64,000 nt of DNA from Rhizobium etli_C (GTDB lineage Bacteria; Pseudomonadota; Alphaproteobacteria; Rhizobiales; Rhizobiaceae). Both the position numbers and the translations under genes were made by a program. The stretch lies in assembly GCF_014198605.1 (NCBI RefSeq), contig NZ_JACIHU010000008.1; one strand, given 5' to 3'. Below are positions 25,501 to 34,087 of this stretch, piece after piece; within the stretch, counting starts at the first letter, position 1; each line of letters opens with the position of its first letter. The notes under the pieces are model-generated. The model was given only the letters and a program-made list of their open reading frames with translations, had not been told where the DNA came from and made no database searches.

Positions 25501-26049
25501 TTAAAACGTCGGCGGCGTGCAGGCGCTGATAACCTCGCAGGGCGCCGGTCCGACGCAGCGGAACCGATGCGGGCGCCGGCTTTCGAAATAATAAGCGTCG
25601 CCCGGTCCGAGGATACGCCGCTCGTCGTCGACCGTGACCTCGAGTCTTCCCGAGAGCACGATCCCGCCCTCCTCTCCTTCGTGAACAAGGGGAATTTTTC
25701 CGGTGTCGGCACCCGGCTGGTAGCATTCCTTCAGTATCTGCAGGCTGCGCCCGAACAGGGTTTCACCGACTTGCTTGTAGGAAATGGCGCCCTTGCCGAT
25801 CTCCACCAGCTCCTCGGCGGCGTAGAAGGCCTTTTTCGGACGCTCCGGTTCGAAGGCGAAGAATTCCGCCAGCCCGATCGGAATGCCGTCGAGAATTCGC
25901 TTCAGCGCTCCGACCGAAGGGTTGGAGGCGTTCGATTCGATCAGCGAGATCGTCGAGTTCGGCACACCGGTGCGTTTGGCGAGCTCACGCTGGGAAAGCT
26001 TGTGGGCGATGCGCAGGTGGCGAAGGCGGCTGCCGATGTCGACTGACAT
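25501..26049 (-). CDS. XRE-family regulator with cupin domain
   Basis: A 182-residue regulator of the PuuR-like class. The N-terminal helix-turn-helix (residues 5-60) reads LRHLRIAHKLSQRELAKRTGVPNSTISLIE. The C-terminal cupin (about 105-180) reads IPLVHEGEEGGIVLSGRLEVTVDDERRILGPGDAYYFESRRPHRFR. Such proteins often repress amine or amino acid degradation genes and bind a ligand in the cupin. It is divergent from the omega-aminotransferase gene and likely controls it. Confidence 0.88.
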   Translation of the reverse strand: MSVDIGSRLRHLRIAHKLSQRELAKRTGVPNSTISLIESNASNPSVGALKRILDGIPIGLAEFFAFEPERPKKAFYAAEELVEIGKGAISYKQVGETLFGRSLQILKECYQPGADTGKIPLVHEGEEGGIVLSGRLEVTVDDERRILGPGDAYYFESRRPHRFRCVGPAPCEVISACTPPTF

Positions 26050-26191
26050 GTTGGATCCGTTTGCATTGTCCAGAATATCCTAAAATCTACCTTCTTCACT
26101 GTTCAATTTCAATAACTTGCACCGGCAAAGAAAAGGACTTGTTTGAAGGATAGAAATTGCCATTCTCCAGGCGATTTCAAAGGAGGCCAGG

Positions 26192-27525
26192 ATGGACCAG
26201 ATCAGCAAGACGAACGCGCCCGTACTCGAAAATTTCTGGATGCCGTTCACCGCCAACCGGCAATTCAAGGCCGCGCCGCGCCTGCTGGCCGCTGCCGAAG
26301 GGATGTATTACACCGACGTCGATGGAAACCAGGTGCTGGACGGCACGGCCGGGCTCTGGTGCTGCAACGCCGGTCACGGCCGCAGGAAGATCGCCCAGGC
26401 GGTCGAGCGGCAGCTTACCACGCTCGACTATGCGCCGACCTTCCAGATGGGGCATCCGATCGCCTTCGACTTCGCCGCAAAACTCGCCGCCAACGCACCG
26501 GGCGGGGCTGACGCCAAGCTCGACCGGGTCTTCTTCACCGGCTCGGGCTCGGAATCGGTCGACACGGCTCTGAAGATCGCCATCGCCTACCAGCGCGCGA
26601 TCGGCCAGGGCACGCGCACCCGGATCATCGGCCGCGAAAAAGGCTATCACGGCGTCGGCTTCGGCGGCATTTCCGTCGGTGGTCTCGTCAACAATCGGCG
26701 GGTCTTCCCGCAGATCCCGGCCGATCACATGCGCCATACGCTCGATATCGAGCGTAACGCGTTTTCGAAGGGGCTGCCCGCCCATGGCGTCGAACTGGCG
26801 GATGATCTCGAGCGCTTGGTGCAGTTGCACGCGCCGAAACCATCGCAGCCGTCATCGTCGAGCCGATGTCGGGATCGGCCGGTGTTGTCCTGCCGCCGAA
26901 GGGTTATCTGGAAAAGCTGCGCGCCACTGCCGACAAGTACGGCATCCTGCTGATCTTCGATGAGGTCATCACCGGCTTCGGCCGTCTCGGCACGCCTTTC
27001 GCGGTGGATTACTTCGGCGTCGTGCCCGATCTCGTTACCACGGCGAAGGGCCTCACCAACGGCGCCGTTCCCATGGGCGCGGTCTTTGCCAGCCGGAAGG
27101 TCTATGACGGGCTGATGGTCGGACCGGAAAATGCGATCGAGCTCTTCCACGGCTATACCTATTCCGGCCACCCCGTCGCCTGCGCCGCCGGGCTCGCCAC
27201 GCTCGAAATTTACGAGGAGGAAGGCCTGCTGACGCGCGCAGCCGAGCTGGCCGACTATTGGCAGGACGCCCTCCACTATCTGAAAGGCCTCGCGCACGTC
27301 ACCGACATCCGCAACCTCGGCCTGGTCGGCGCGGTCGAACTGGCGCCGCGTGACGGCGCTCCCGGAACGCGCGCCTACGACGTCTTCGTCGACTGTTTCA
27401 ACAAGGGACTGCTGATCCGCGTGACCGGCGACATCATCGCGCTGTCTCCACCGCTGATCATCGAGAAGGACCAGATCGACACGCTTGTTGCGACGCTTGC
27501 CGATGCCCTCAAGCGTGCAGCCTAG
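26192..27525 (+). pseudogene. Class III omega-aminotransferase (beta-alanine:pyruvate type), interrupted by a single-base frameshift
   Basis: The gene reads well from an ATG at 26192 (AAAGGAGG upstream) through FWMPFTANRQFKAAPRLL, GLWCCNAGHGRRKIAQAV and FFTGSGSESVDTALKIA up to about 26830. It continues in another frame from about 26832 to 27525, with ETIAAVIVEPMSGSAGVVLPP, IFDEVITGFGRLG, the PLP Lys in VTTAKGLTNGAVPMGAV, and HGYTYSGHPVA. The shift is in the CACGCGCCGAAACC stretch, where one missing base in the codon after CAC would restore a protein of about 444 residues. As read it is split, so the product is non-functional unless the base is a sequencing error or the frame is recoded. Its intact relatives transfer amino groups from omega-amino acids to pyruvate. 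Confidence 0.8.
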
Positions 27526-27608
27526 ATCTGCATCCAGCGCACAATCCCGTCGGCGATCGGACACCCGGTCCGTCGCCGATGGAACCATCCGGCACGCCGA
27601 GACAGAGT

Positions 27609-28628
27609 TCAACCCCTCAGCGTCTGCGACGGCAGCTCACCGAAACGCTTCCTGTATTCGGCGGCAAAACGCCCGAGATGGGTAAATCCCCATCTGAGCG
27701 CGACATCGGCGACGGCCTGCTTCGCACCGGATTCGAGCAGGTCGCGATGGGCAGCGACCATCCGGATTTCGTGGAGGTAGCCGATCGGAGTGGTATTCCT
27801 GAACTGCCGGAAACCCTGCTGCAAAGTCCGAATGCTGACCTTGGCTGCCGTCGCGATGTCGCTGAGCGAGATCGGTTCGGCGATGCGCGCGTGCATGAAA
27901 TCGATGGCCCATTTTACATGGCGTGGAGCCGGCGCCGGTGCAGGAAGCGCCAGCTCGTTCGAGTAGCGATGCGGAAAGTTCTCGAGAAGCAGATAGATCG
28001 TCGCGTCGCAGAGCGCGCTGACGGCCAGCGGCGACTCCTGCAACAGCCCGCCACCGCCAAGTCCGCGATGCAGGTTCGTAACGAGTTGTTGCAACAACAG
28101 CCCCGGGCCGGTCGTCAGATCGATATGGGGATGGAAATCGGCGTCACCGGTGATCGTTCGTTCGAACATATGTGTGAGGTGCCCGTTGATCCTCGCCTGA
28201 TCGACGAACAAGCCGAGATGGCGGCGACGGCCGAGCAGGCGGGCGCCAGTGGCGCGACCTGCTCCCAGAATGGCGCCGCGACCGGGAACTGAATGGATCG
28301 CCTCCTGCCCGGCATTGAAGATCGCATCTCCCTCCACCGGCAGGAATATGATCACCTTGCTGTTCGGCGCCTCCCGCCTGAGCGAGATCGCGCCCTCATA
28401 GGCGCAATCGGCTATGGCCAGATCTCCCGCCGAGACGAAATTGCAGCGATATGCGATGGAGGCATTGGCTTGCGCCGCAGCCTTGATCGGAGAGGTCGAG
28501 GTCGACAATATTTCCGAGAGGGCATCCGGGTCCGTTCCGCTGCATGCCGTTTCCGAAAAGATCGGGCTCTGCGCCGCCGGATGGTGGAGGAAGCTGCCAG
28601 CGGCATGTACCTCGGAATTAACGGACAT
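27609..28628 (-). CDS. AraC-family transcriptional regulator
   Basis: A 339-residue regulator. The N-terminal two-thirds resembles the AraC-binding-like domain of the FeaR/AraC type. The C-terminal about 100 residues contain the two helix-turn-helix motifs (HARIAEPISLSDIATAAKVSIRTLQQGFRQFRNTTPIGYLHEIRM and AVADVALRWGFTHLGRFAAEYRKRFGELPSQTLR). The inducer is unknown. It lies between the aminotransferase remnant and the D-alanine genes on the same strand as the latter. Confidence 0.87.
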   Translation of the reverse strand: MSVNSEVHAAGSFLHHPAAQSPIFSETACSGTDPDALSEILSTSTSPIKAAAQANASIAYRCNFVSAGDLAIADCAYEGAISLRREAPNSKVIIFLPVEGDAIFNAGQEAIHSVPGRGAILGAGRATGARLLGRRRHLGLFVDQARINGHLTHMFERTITGDADFHPHIDLTTGPGLLLQQLVTNLHRGLGGGGLLQESPLAVSALCDATIYLLLENFPHRYSNELALPAPAPAPRHVKWAIDFMHARIAEPISLSDIATAAKVSIRTLQQGFRQFRNTTPIGYLHEIRMVAAHRDLLESGAKQAVADVALRWGFTHLGRFAAEYRKRFGELPSQTLRG

Positions 28629-28711
28629 TCACGACCTCGAATTGAATTCCTCGAGTAATAGTCGATTCCCGTAGATAAACACTTCTCTTTTTGCGTTCTC
28701 TCGGTGGGATT

Positions 28712-29968
28712 TCAGGCGTAGCGACTGATCGCAAGATCCCGCGCGTCGATCTCAGGCGTGCGGGCGCCGACGAGGTCGCTGATGAGCCTTGCCGAGCCGG
28801 TGCTCATGGTCCAGCCGAGCGTGCCGTGACCGGTATTGAGGAAGAGGCCGACGATCTTCGTCGGACCGATGACCGGCGTGCCGTCAGGAGTCATCGGGCG
28901 CAGACCCGACCAGAAGGAAGCCTTGGACACATCGCCGCCGGGAAAGAGATCGGTGACCGAATGTTCCAGCGTGCCGCGGCGGGCGAGGCCGAGATCGTTG
29001 GTATAGCCTGATATTTCGGCCATGCCGCCGACGCGGATGCGGTCGCCGAGCCGGGTGATGGCGATCTTGTAGGTTTCGTCCATGACGGTCGATTCCGGCG
29101 CCCGCGACGTGTCGGTGATCGGGATGGTGAGCGAATAGCCCTTGACCGGATAGACCGGCAGGCTAATGCCGAACGGCTTGAGCAGCAGCGGCGAATAGCT
29201 GCCGAGCGCAACCACCACCGCGTCCGCGCTCATCCGTTCGCGCTCGCGATCGGTGACGATCCCGCGCACCCGGCCGGCTTCGACGTCCAGGGCCTTGATC
29301 GTCGTGCCATAGGCGAAGCGGACGCCGAGCGCCTCGGCTTTGGCGGCCAGCGCATTGGTGAATTTGAAACAGTCGCCGGTTTCGTCCTTCGGCGTCAGAA
29401 GGCCGCCGACGATCTTGTCGCGCACATGTCGCAGCGCCGGTTCGACACGAATGCAGCCGTCCTGGTCCAGCACCTCATAGGGGATGCCGTCGGCGGCCAG
29501 CGCCTTGACGTCCTTGGCCGAGGCCTCGAGCTGCTGCGGCGTGCGGAACAGCTGCAGGGTCCCCTGCATGCGTTCGTCATAGGCAATGCCGGTCTCCGTG
29601 CGAAGCTCGGCGAGCGCGATGCGGCTGTAATCGGCAAGGCGCAGCATGCGGCTCTTGTTGATCGCATAGCGCTCGGAGGTGCAGTTGGACAGCATCCTCG
29701 TCATCCAGGCGAGCATGGCCATGTCGAATTTCGGCCGCAGGATGAGCGGCGCATGCTTCATGAACAGCCATTTCATGGCCTTGGCAGGAATGCCGGGGGC
29801 TGCCCAGGGCGAGCAATAACCGAAGGAGACCTCGCCGGCATTGGCAAAGCTCGTCTCCAGCGCCGGCCCCGATTGCCGGTCGACGACGGTAACCTCATGA
29901 CCTGATTTGGCCAGCTGATAGGCGGATGTGACGCCGACGATGCCGGCACCCAGAACGATGACTTTCAT
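28712..29968 (-). CDS. dadA: D-amino acid dehydrogenase small subunit
   Basis: A 418-residue FAD enzyme with VIVLGAGIVGVTSAYQLAKSGHEVTVVDRQ at the N-terminus and the DadA-specific segments NAGEVSFGYCSPWAAPGIPAKAMKWLF and GLRPMTPDGTPVIGPTK. It oxidatively deaminates D-alanine (and other D-amino acids) to pyruvate and ammonia at the inner membrane. It is 30 bases downstream of the alanine racemase gene, the standard catabolic pairing for L-alanine use. Confidence 0.92.
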   Translation of the reverse strand: MKVIVLGAGIVGVTSAYQLAKSGHEVTVVDRQSGPALETSFANAGEVSFGYCSPWAAPGIPAKAMKWLFMKHAPLILRPKFDMAMLAWMTRMLSNCTSERYAINKSRMLRLADYSRIALAELRTETGIAYDERMQGTLQLFRTPQQLEASAKDVKALAADGIPYEVLDQDGCIRVEPALRHVRDKIVGGLLTPKDETGDCFKFTNALAAKAEALGVRFAYGTTIKALDVEAGRVRGIVTDRERERMSADAVVVALGSYSPLLLKPFGISLPVYPVKGYSLTIPITDTSRAPESTVMDETYKIAITRLGDRIRVGGMAEISGYTNDLGLARRGTLEHSVTDLFPGGDVSKASFWSGLRPMTPDGTPVIGPTKIVGLFLNTGHGTLGWTMSTGSARLISDLVGARTPEIDARDLAISRYA

Positions 29969-29998
29969 GATTTCCTCAAGAACAAAGCCGGCCGGCTC

Positions 29999-31132
29999 TC
30001 AGCAATAGTGCCTGTCGTAACGATCGCCCAGACCGGTTAGGATTTCGTAAGATATCGTTCCGGCATCGCCAGCCACGTCTTCAAGCGTCTGGTTGGGGCC
30101 AAGCACTTCGACAAGGCTGCCGAGGCTCAGCGCCCCTTCGGGCAAGGCCGTGATATCGACGGTCGCACTGTCCATCGACACGCGCCCCACGATCGGCAGA
30201 CGGATGCCCTTGTGATAAACGGCGCCGCAGTCGCCGAGACTGCGCGGCAGGCCGTCGGCGTAGCCGGCGGCGATGGTGGCAAGGCGGGTTTCGCTGCGCG
30301 TCACATGCGCGCCGCCATAACCGATCTTGGCGCCTGAAGGTACGGTGCGCGTCTGCACGACGGCCACATCCAGCCTGACGACCGGTTCCATCGGGTTCGT
30401 GCCGCCGGCATTCGGTGCGCCGCCATAGAGGGCGATGCCCGGGCGGGCGAGCACGCCATGATAGGCATCGCCGAGGAACACACCGCCGGAATTGGCGAAG
30501 GAGATGTCGAAGCCCGGAAATTCGTCGGCAATGCGCGCCATCTCGGCAAACTGTTCGCCGTTCTGGCTGCTCTCCAGGTCGTCGGCGCAGGCCAGGTGGC
30601 TCATGATGAACAGGATTTCGACATTGGCGCCGTCGCGAAGGGCTGCCGCCAATTCGGCTCGCTCCTCCTCGGGAAAGCCGAGCCGCGACATGCCGGTATC
30701 AAATTGCAGAACCGCCGGCAGGCAGCGCTTCAACCGGCGCGCGGTCGCCGACCACTGCCGCCACTGCGCGAGCGAATTGAGAACCGGAACGATGCCGCTT
30801 TCGGCGCAGGCGAGCTCGTTGCCGGGCTGCAAGCCGTTCAGCACGAATATCTGGGCACTCTCAGCAAGGGCCGGCCGCAGCCTCACGGCCTCGACGAACT
30901 GGGCGACGAAGAAATGCCTGCAGCCCTGATCGTAGAGCGTTTGGGCGACCCGTTCGGCACCGAGGCCATAAGCGTCGGCCTTGACGACGGCTCCCGCGCG
31001 GACCGGCGCCAGCATCGATGCAAGCTTCGAATAATTGCGGCCGAGTGCCGCAAGATCGATCGTCAGATAGCCCGTGGCTCCCTGCGTGATCGTAGCGGTG
31101 CGTGCGCGGGAAACCAAAATATCGCTATCCAT
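29999..31132 (-). CDS. alr: Alanine racemase (catabolic type)
   Basis: A 377-residue PLP enzyme converting L- to D-alanine. The PLP Lys is in GAVVKADAYGLGAERVA (about residue 52), the catalytic Tyr lies in KIGYGGAHVTR, and VGRVSMDSATVDITALP is typical. It begins at ATG 31132 or a GTG two codons earlier. Its coupling with dadA and a divergent Lrp-type regulator indicates the catabolic (dadX-like) role rather than cell-wall synthesis. Confidence 0.91.
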   Translation of the reverse strand: MDSDILVSRARTATITQGATGYLTIDLAALGRNYSKLASMLAPVRAGAVVKADAYGLGAERVAQTLYDQGCRHFFVAQFVEAVRLRPALAESAQIFVLNGLQPGNELACAESGIVPVLNSLAQWRQWSATARRLKRCLPAVLQFDTGMSRLGFPEEERAELAAALRDGANVEILFIMSHLACADDLESSQNGEQFAEMARIADEFPGFDISFANSGGVFLGDAYHGVLARPGIALYGGAPNAGGTNPMEPVVRLDVAVVQTRTVPSGAKIGYGGAHVTRSETRLATIAAGYADGLPRSLGDCGAVYHKGIRLPIVGRVSMDSATVDITALPEGALSLGSLVEVLGPNQTLEDVAGDAGTISYEILTGLGDRYDRHYC

Positions 31133-31257
31133 GTCCACCCCATCTCGATATCAGGAGCTTATGAAATAATGAGCGAAATTGCCGATGATATTGTCGTTGA
31201 TTATTGCGCGTATTGGATATTATTCGCATAATCAGCCAAGATGTGAAGGAAACCGTC

Positions 31258-31722
31258 ATGCCCGCCCTCGACACGGTCGACCGCAATATCCTCAGGCTGT
31301 TGCGTCTTGACGCGCGTATGAGCAACGCCAAGCTCGCCGCCGAGATCGGCCTTTCGCCGTCGGCCTGTCTCAGACGCATCAAGATCATGGAAAAATCAGG
31401 CGTCATCCGTGGCTATACGGCGCTGGTGGACACCGGCAATGCCGATGAGATGATCGCAGTGATCATCAACATCACCCTCGAGCGGCAGACGGAGGACCAT
31501 CTCGACCGCTTCGAGGCGGCGGTCCGCCGGCATCCCGAGATCCGCGAATGTTTTTTGATGACGGGCGGCTCCGACTACCTGCTGCGCGTCGAGGTTGCCA
31601 GTGCGGGCGAGTTCGAACGCATCCACAAGGAGATCCTGTCGACCTTGCCCGGCGTCCTCAGGATCCATTCCAGCTTCTCGATCCGCAACGTTCTGGCCAC
31701 TCGCACCCGAGGCAGGCGCTGA
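31258..31722 (+). CDS. Lrp/AsnC-family transcriptional regulator
   Basis: A 154-residue regulator. The N-terminal helix-turn-helix reads DTVDRNILRLLRLDARMSNAKLAAEIGLSPSACLRRIKIMEKSGVI. A RAM ligand-binding domain follows from about residue 70 (RHPEIRECFLMTGGSDYLLRVEVASAGEFERI). The start is ATG 31258, with GAAGGA seven bases upstream. Divergent from alr-dadA, it most likely activates or represses them in response to alanine. The 120-base intergenic region is AT-rich, with loosely symmetrical TTATTGCG / TCGCATAA elements that could be its binding sites. Confidence 0.9.
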   Translation: MPALDTVDRNILRLLRLDARMSNAKLAAEIGLSPSACLRRIKIMEKSGVIRGYTALVDTGNADEMIAVIINITLERQTEDHLDRFEAAVRRHPEIRECFLMTGGSDYLLRVEVASAGEFERIHKEILSTLPGVLRIHSSFSIRNVLATRTRGRR

Positions 31723-31739
31723 AACCGCGATCCCCACGC

Positions 31740-32465
31740 TCATATCAATTCAAGCGCCGTGGCCTTGGCAACCGCTTCGCTCGTCGTGGCGACAGTCAGC
31801 TTCCGGCGTGCCGAGGCGAGATAGAGTTGCACCGCACTCACCGAAATGGACAGGCGGGCACAGATCTGCTTTGCCATTAGGCCGCTGGCCGTCATTTCAA
31901 GACATTGCAGTTCGCGGCGCGACAATTGCGGAAAATCCGCAATCTCCCTCATGCCCGACAGCACCATGACCCTGTCATGGAGATGGTGGGCGAGAAACTG
32001 GAGGTCGCGCATGCTGTCGATGCGGAACTGCCGCCAGTAGGCGTCGGGATGATTGGAGGTCACGGTAAACAGCGATCGCTCCCCCTGAGGTCCCCGCACC
32101 GGCAGGGTAACGCCTTGACGGCCGACACCGAAATCCATCGCCTCCTTGAAGAAGCCATAGGCCCGGCCTGAATCCCATTTTGATGCGGACCATTCCACGG
32201 GCAGGAAGCCGCGCCGGCCGAGACGCACGACGGGGTCGATGCTGAAGTAGTCCCGGTCACGATATTGCTTCACCCACTCGGGCGGGTAGGTCAGCATCAG
32301 CAATGGATTGCTGTCCGCCATCCCCGAGGAGCGGGTCACATGCAGAACCATGTGCGATATCGCATAGATGTGGCGGACTTCGTCCAGCGTCGTTTCCAGA
32401 TCCTGCAATGTCGGAGCTGCGGAGATCCGGTCCAGACAGTAGAAAAAACGAGAACTGCTCAGCAT
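31740..32465 (-). CDS. LuxR-family quorum-sensing regulator (RaiR-like)
   Basis: A 241-residue protein. The autoinducer-binding domain (about residues 15-160) contains the conserved residues in YPPEWVKQYRDRDYFSIDPV, LPVEWS and FGVGRQGVTLPV. The LuxR helix-turn-helix (about 175-235) reads LSRRELQCLEMTASGLMAKQICARLSISVSAVQLYL. The start is the ATG at 32465; an upstream in-frame TTG is less likely. It would bind an acyl-homoserine lactone made by the LuxI-type enzyme encoded just upstream. The order I then R on one strand matches rai rather than cin (cinR-cinI). The assignment to rai is tentative. Confidence 0.88.
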   Translation of the reverse strand: MLSSSRFFYCLDRISAAPTLQDLETTLDEVRHIYAISHMVLHVTRSSGMADSNPLLMLTYPPEWVKQYRDRDYFSIDPVVRLGRRGFLPVEWSASKWDSGRAYGFFKEAMDFGVGRQGVTLPVRGPQGERSLFTVTSNHPDAYWRQFRIDSMRDLQFLAHHLHDRVMVLSGMREIADFPQLSRRELQCLEMTASGLMAKQICARLSISVSAVQLYLASARRKLTVATTSEAVAKATALELI

Positions 32466-32625
32466 GAGATGGACTCGTGGTTGCGTGATTTTATGACTGC
32501 TCGCAATGGTAACATTTCGCGACAACCGAGAACAGCATATTTTTTAGCAACCACGGCGCGACATGAAGAACAGATTAAAGACCGACGAGACCTATCCCAT
32601 GCCGGCGGCGGGACAGCGACTGCGC

Positions 32626-33264
32626 TTACCGCATGCCGCCATCGACAAGGGCTCCGGCAGGATAGGGAGAGGCTTGCTCCAGAAATCGGGACAGGTTGGC
32701 CCGAAGTGTTCGACAATTCTCCGCCGTCACATCCCATAATCCGACATACAGTTTGCCGATCTCGGGCCGGGATCGGGCAAGCGGCGTCGGCCTCCAGCCG
32801 ATCCTGCGGTATACGGCGACCATCGCGACGTCATAGACGCCGACAATGCTCTCGATACCGGTGTCGAGCGCAAGATCGCAAAGCCCTGAGAGCAGTTCCG
32901 TGGCGACTGCGCGCGATTGCTCCATGTGTCCGGAATGCGGATGAAGGCAAAAGCGGGTACATTCCCAGGTCGTCGGGCTATCGACGTCGATAGGTTGATC
33001 GAAGAAATGCCGGAACTCGCTTTTGAGCATCGTCGCTCCCGTGGTCGGCAGCAGGCGCAACGAACCGGTCAGCGTGCCGGAAGGTCGTTGCGTGACGAGA
33101 TAGACGGGATCCTCGGCCTCGTCGTATCGGTCCCTCTCCCATTGATCCCGGACATCGACCTGCCATCCCAGCCGATCGCGAAAAACGGCGGCGCGAGCCC
33201 GAAACATTTCATCGAAAGCACGTCGATCGGTCTCGAGCATGTCTTTGGTGAGTATCCGCAACAT
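32626..33264 (-). CDS. Acyl-homoserine-lactone synthase (LuxI family, RaiI-like)
   Basis: A 212-residue LuxI-family synthase that makes an N-acyl-homoserine lactone from SAM and an acyl-ACP. The family's invariant residues are visible: R and F in RARAAVFRDRLGW (about residues 22-34), the acidic positions in DRYDEAEDPVYLV, R in GSLRLLPTTG and the ECTRFCL motif near residue 100. It lies 160 bases upstream of the luxR-type gene on the same strand. The acyl chain cannot be predicted from sequence; RaiI enzymes make 3-hydroxy-C8-type signals, which is only a comparison. Confidence 0.9.
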   Translation of the reverse strand: MLRILTKDMLETDRRAFDEMFRARAAVFRDRLGWQVDVRDQWERDRYDEAEDPVYLVTQRPSGTLTGSLRLLPTTGATMLKSEFRHFFDQPIDVDSPTTWECTRFCLHPHSGHMEQSRAVATELLSGLCDLALDTGIESIVGVYDVAMVAVYRRIGWRPTPLARSRPEIGKLYVGLWDVTAENCRTLRANLSRFLEQASPYPAGALVDGGMR

Positions 33265-33329
33265 ATCCGCCTCTCCTGATGTTCTGACGTTTCACAACAG
33301 GAGGCCGAGCGGGAGCAATCTGGATATTT

Positions 33330-33346
33330 CACCAGGTTGACCGGTG
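33330..33346. promoter_or_regulatory. Weak lux-box-like dyad upstream of luxI
   Basis: CACCAGGTTGACCGGTG has CACC/GGTG outer arms and partial inner symmetry. It is 66-82 bases upstream of the LuxI-type start codon, where a LuxR-type activator site would be expected. The match is imperfect. Confidence 0.3.
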
Positions 33347-33446
33347 CTTGGCTTTGCCGTCCCCTTCCATAAGCAGTTTCTGATGTTCGTCGATCGAAAG
33401 CTCTTGGTAATTGCCAATTTTAACGCAACAACGGGGAGGATTGTTG

Positions 33447-33791
33447 ATGACCCACGACATGGCACGCGGCAAACGTATTCGAGAGGCGATATCCCGCGGC
33501 AAGTTCCGGAAAGTTCACGCCCTGGCGGCTGAACTGGACGTGTCCGTCGCCGCCGTCTCACGCTGGCAGAATGGCGGACATACCTCGCTGGAAAGCGCCT
33601 GCGCGCTCGCCGACCTGCTGGATGTCTCCCTCGACTGGCTGCTGCTCGGGCGCGGCACAATGGACTGGCATAGGAACAGCGCGATCTCCGCCACGGAATT
33701 GCAAATGGTACTGGCGTTGCGCAACCGGTCTGCGGCAACACGCTCCAATCTCGTCGGGCTGGTCGAATCCATCCCGCCGGAGCACCCGTAA
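33447..33791 (+). CDS. Small XRE-type DNA-binding regulator
   Basis: A 114-residue protein with a helix-turn-helix at residues 8-66 (GKRIREAISRGKFRKVHALAAELDVSVAAVSRWQNGGHTSLESACALADLLDVSLDWLLLGRG). A short C-terminal tail follows. The ATG is six bases after GGGGAGGA. It is divergent from luxI and about 265 bases upstream of the glucoamylase-GMC operon on the same strand. That makes it a candidate local regulator for either unit; no link is proved. Confidence 0.84.
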   Translation: MTHDMARGKRIREAISRGKFRKVHALAAELDVSVAAVSRWQNGGHTSLESACALADLLDVSLDWLLLGRGTMDWHRNSAISATELQMVLALRNRSAATRSNLVGLVESIPPEHP

Positions 33792-33827
33792 CGCCAAGCG
33801 CAATTCTCTGGGATTTTTTGACCTGAG

Positions 33828-33847
33828 ATCAACACGTTTAGGTTGAT
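33828..33847. promoter_or_regulatory. Inverted repeat upstream of the glucoamylase gene
   Basis: ATCAAC (33828-33833) and GTTGAT (33842-33847) are perfect inverted arms with an 8-base spacer in the promoter region of the 34-44 kb operon. A TTGACC hexamer lies just before it (33818-33823). It could be an operator for the XRE regulator encoded upstream. Confidence 0.35.
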
Positions 33848-34041
33848 AAAAAGCAGATCGTCGACGATCTTTCTAGTTAAAGGTTCAGCGGCGGCGAGGG
33901 GCAGGGCGGCGGGCGGCCGGTCACCTTGCCCCTCGCCACAGAGACCTTGTGTTCACTCTCAACGCCCATTCGGCCGCAATATTTCTTCCCATCCGGGTCC
34001 GGAATATTTTCTCGATCTGGTCCCGGCAAGTCTCAACCGAT

Positions 34042-34087
34042 TTTGGAGTCAGTCAATGACAGTTGCGCTTTGGAGTCAGTCAATGAC
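34042..34087 (+). repeat. Tandem 27-base repeat carrying two ribosome binding sites and two start codons
   Basis: TTTGGAGTCAGTCAATGAC occurs at 34042-34060 and again at 34069-34087, a period of 27 bases, which keeps the reading frame. Each copy contains GGAG followed seven bases later by an ATG, so the glucoamylase gene has two equivalent in-frame initiation sites nine codons apart. Confidence 0.8.
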
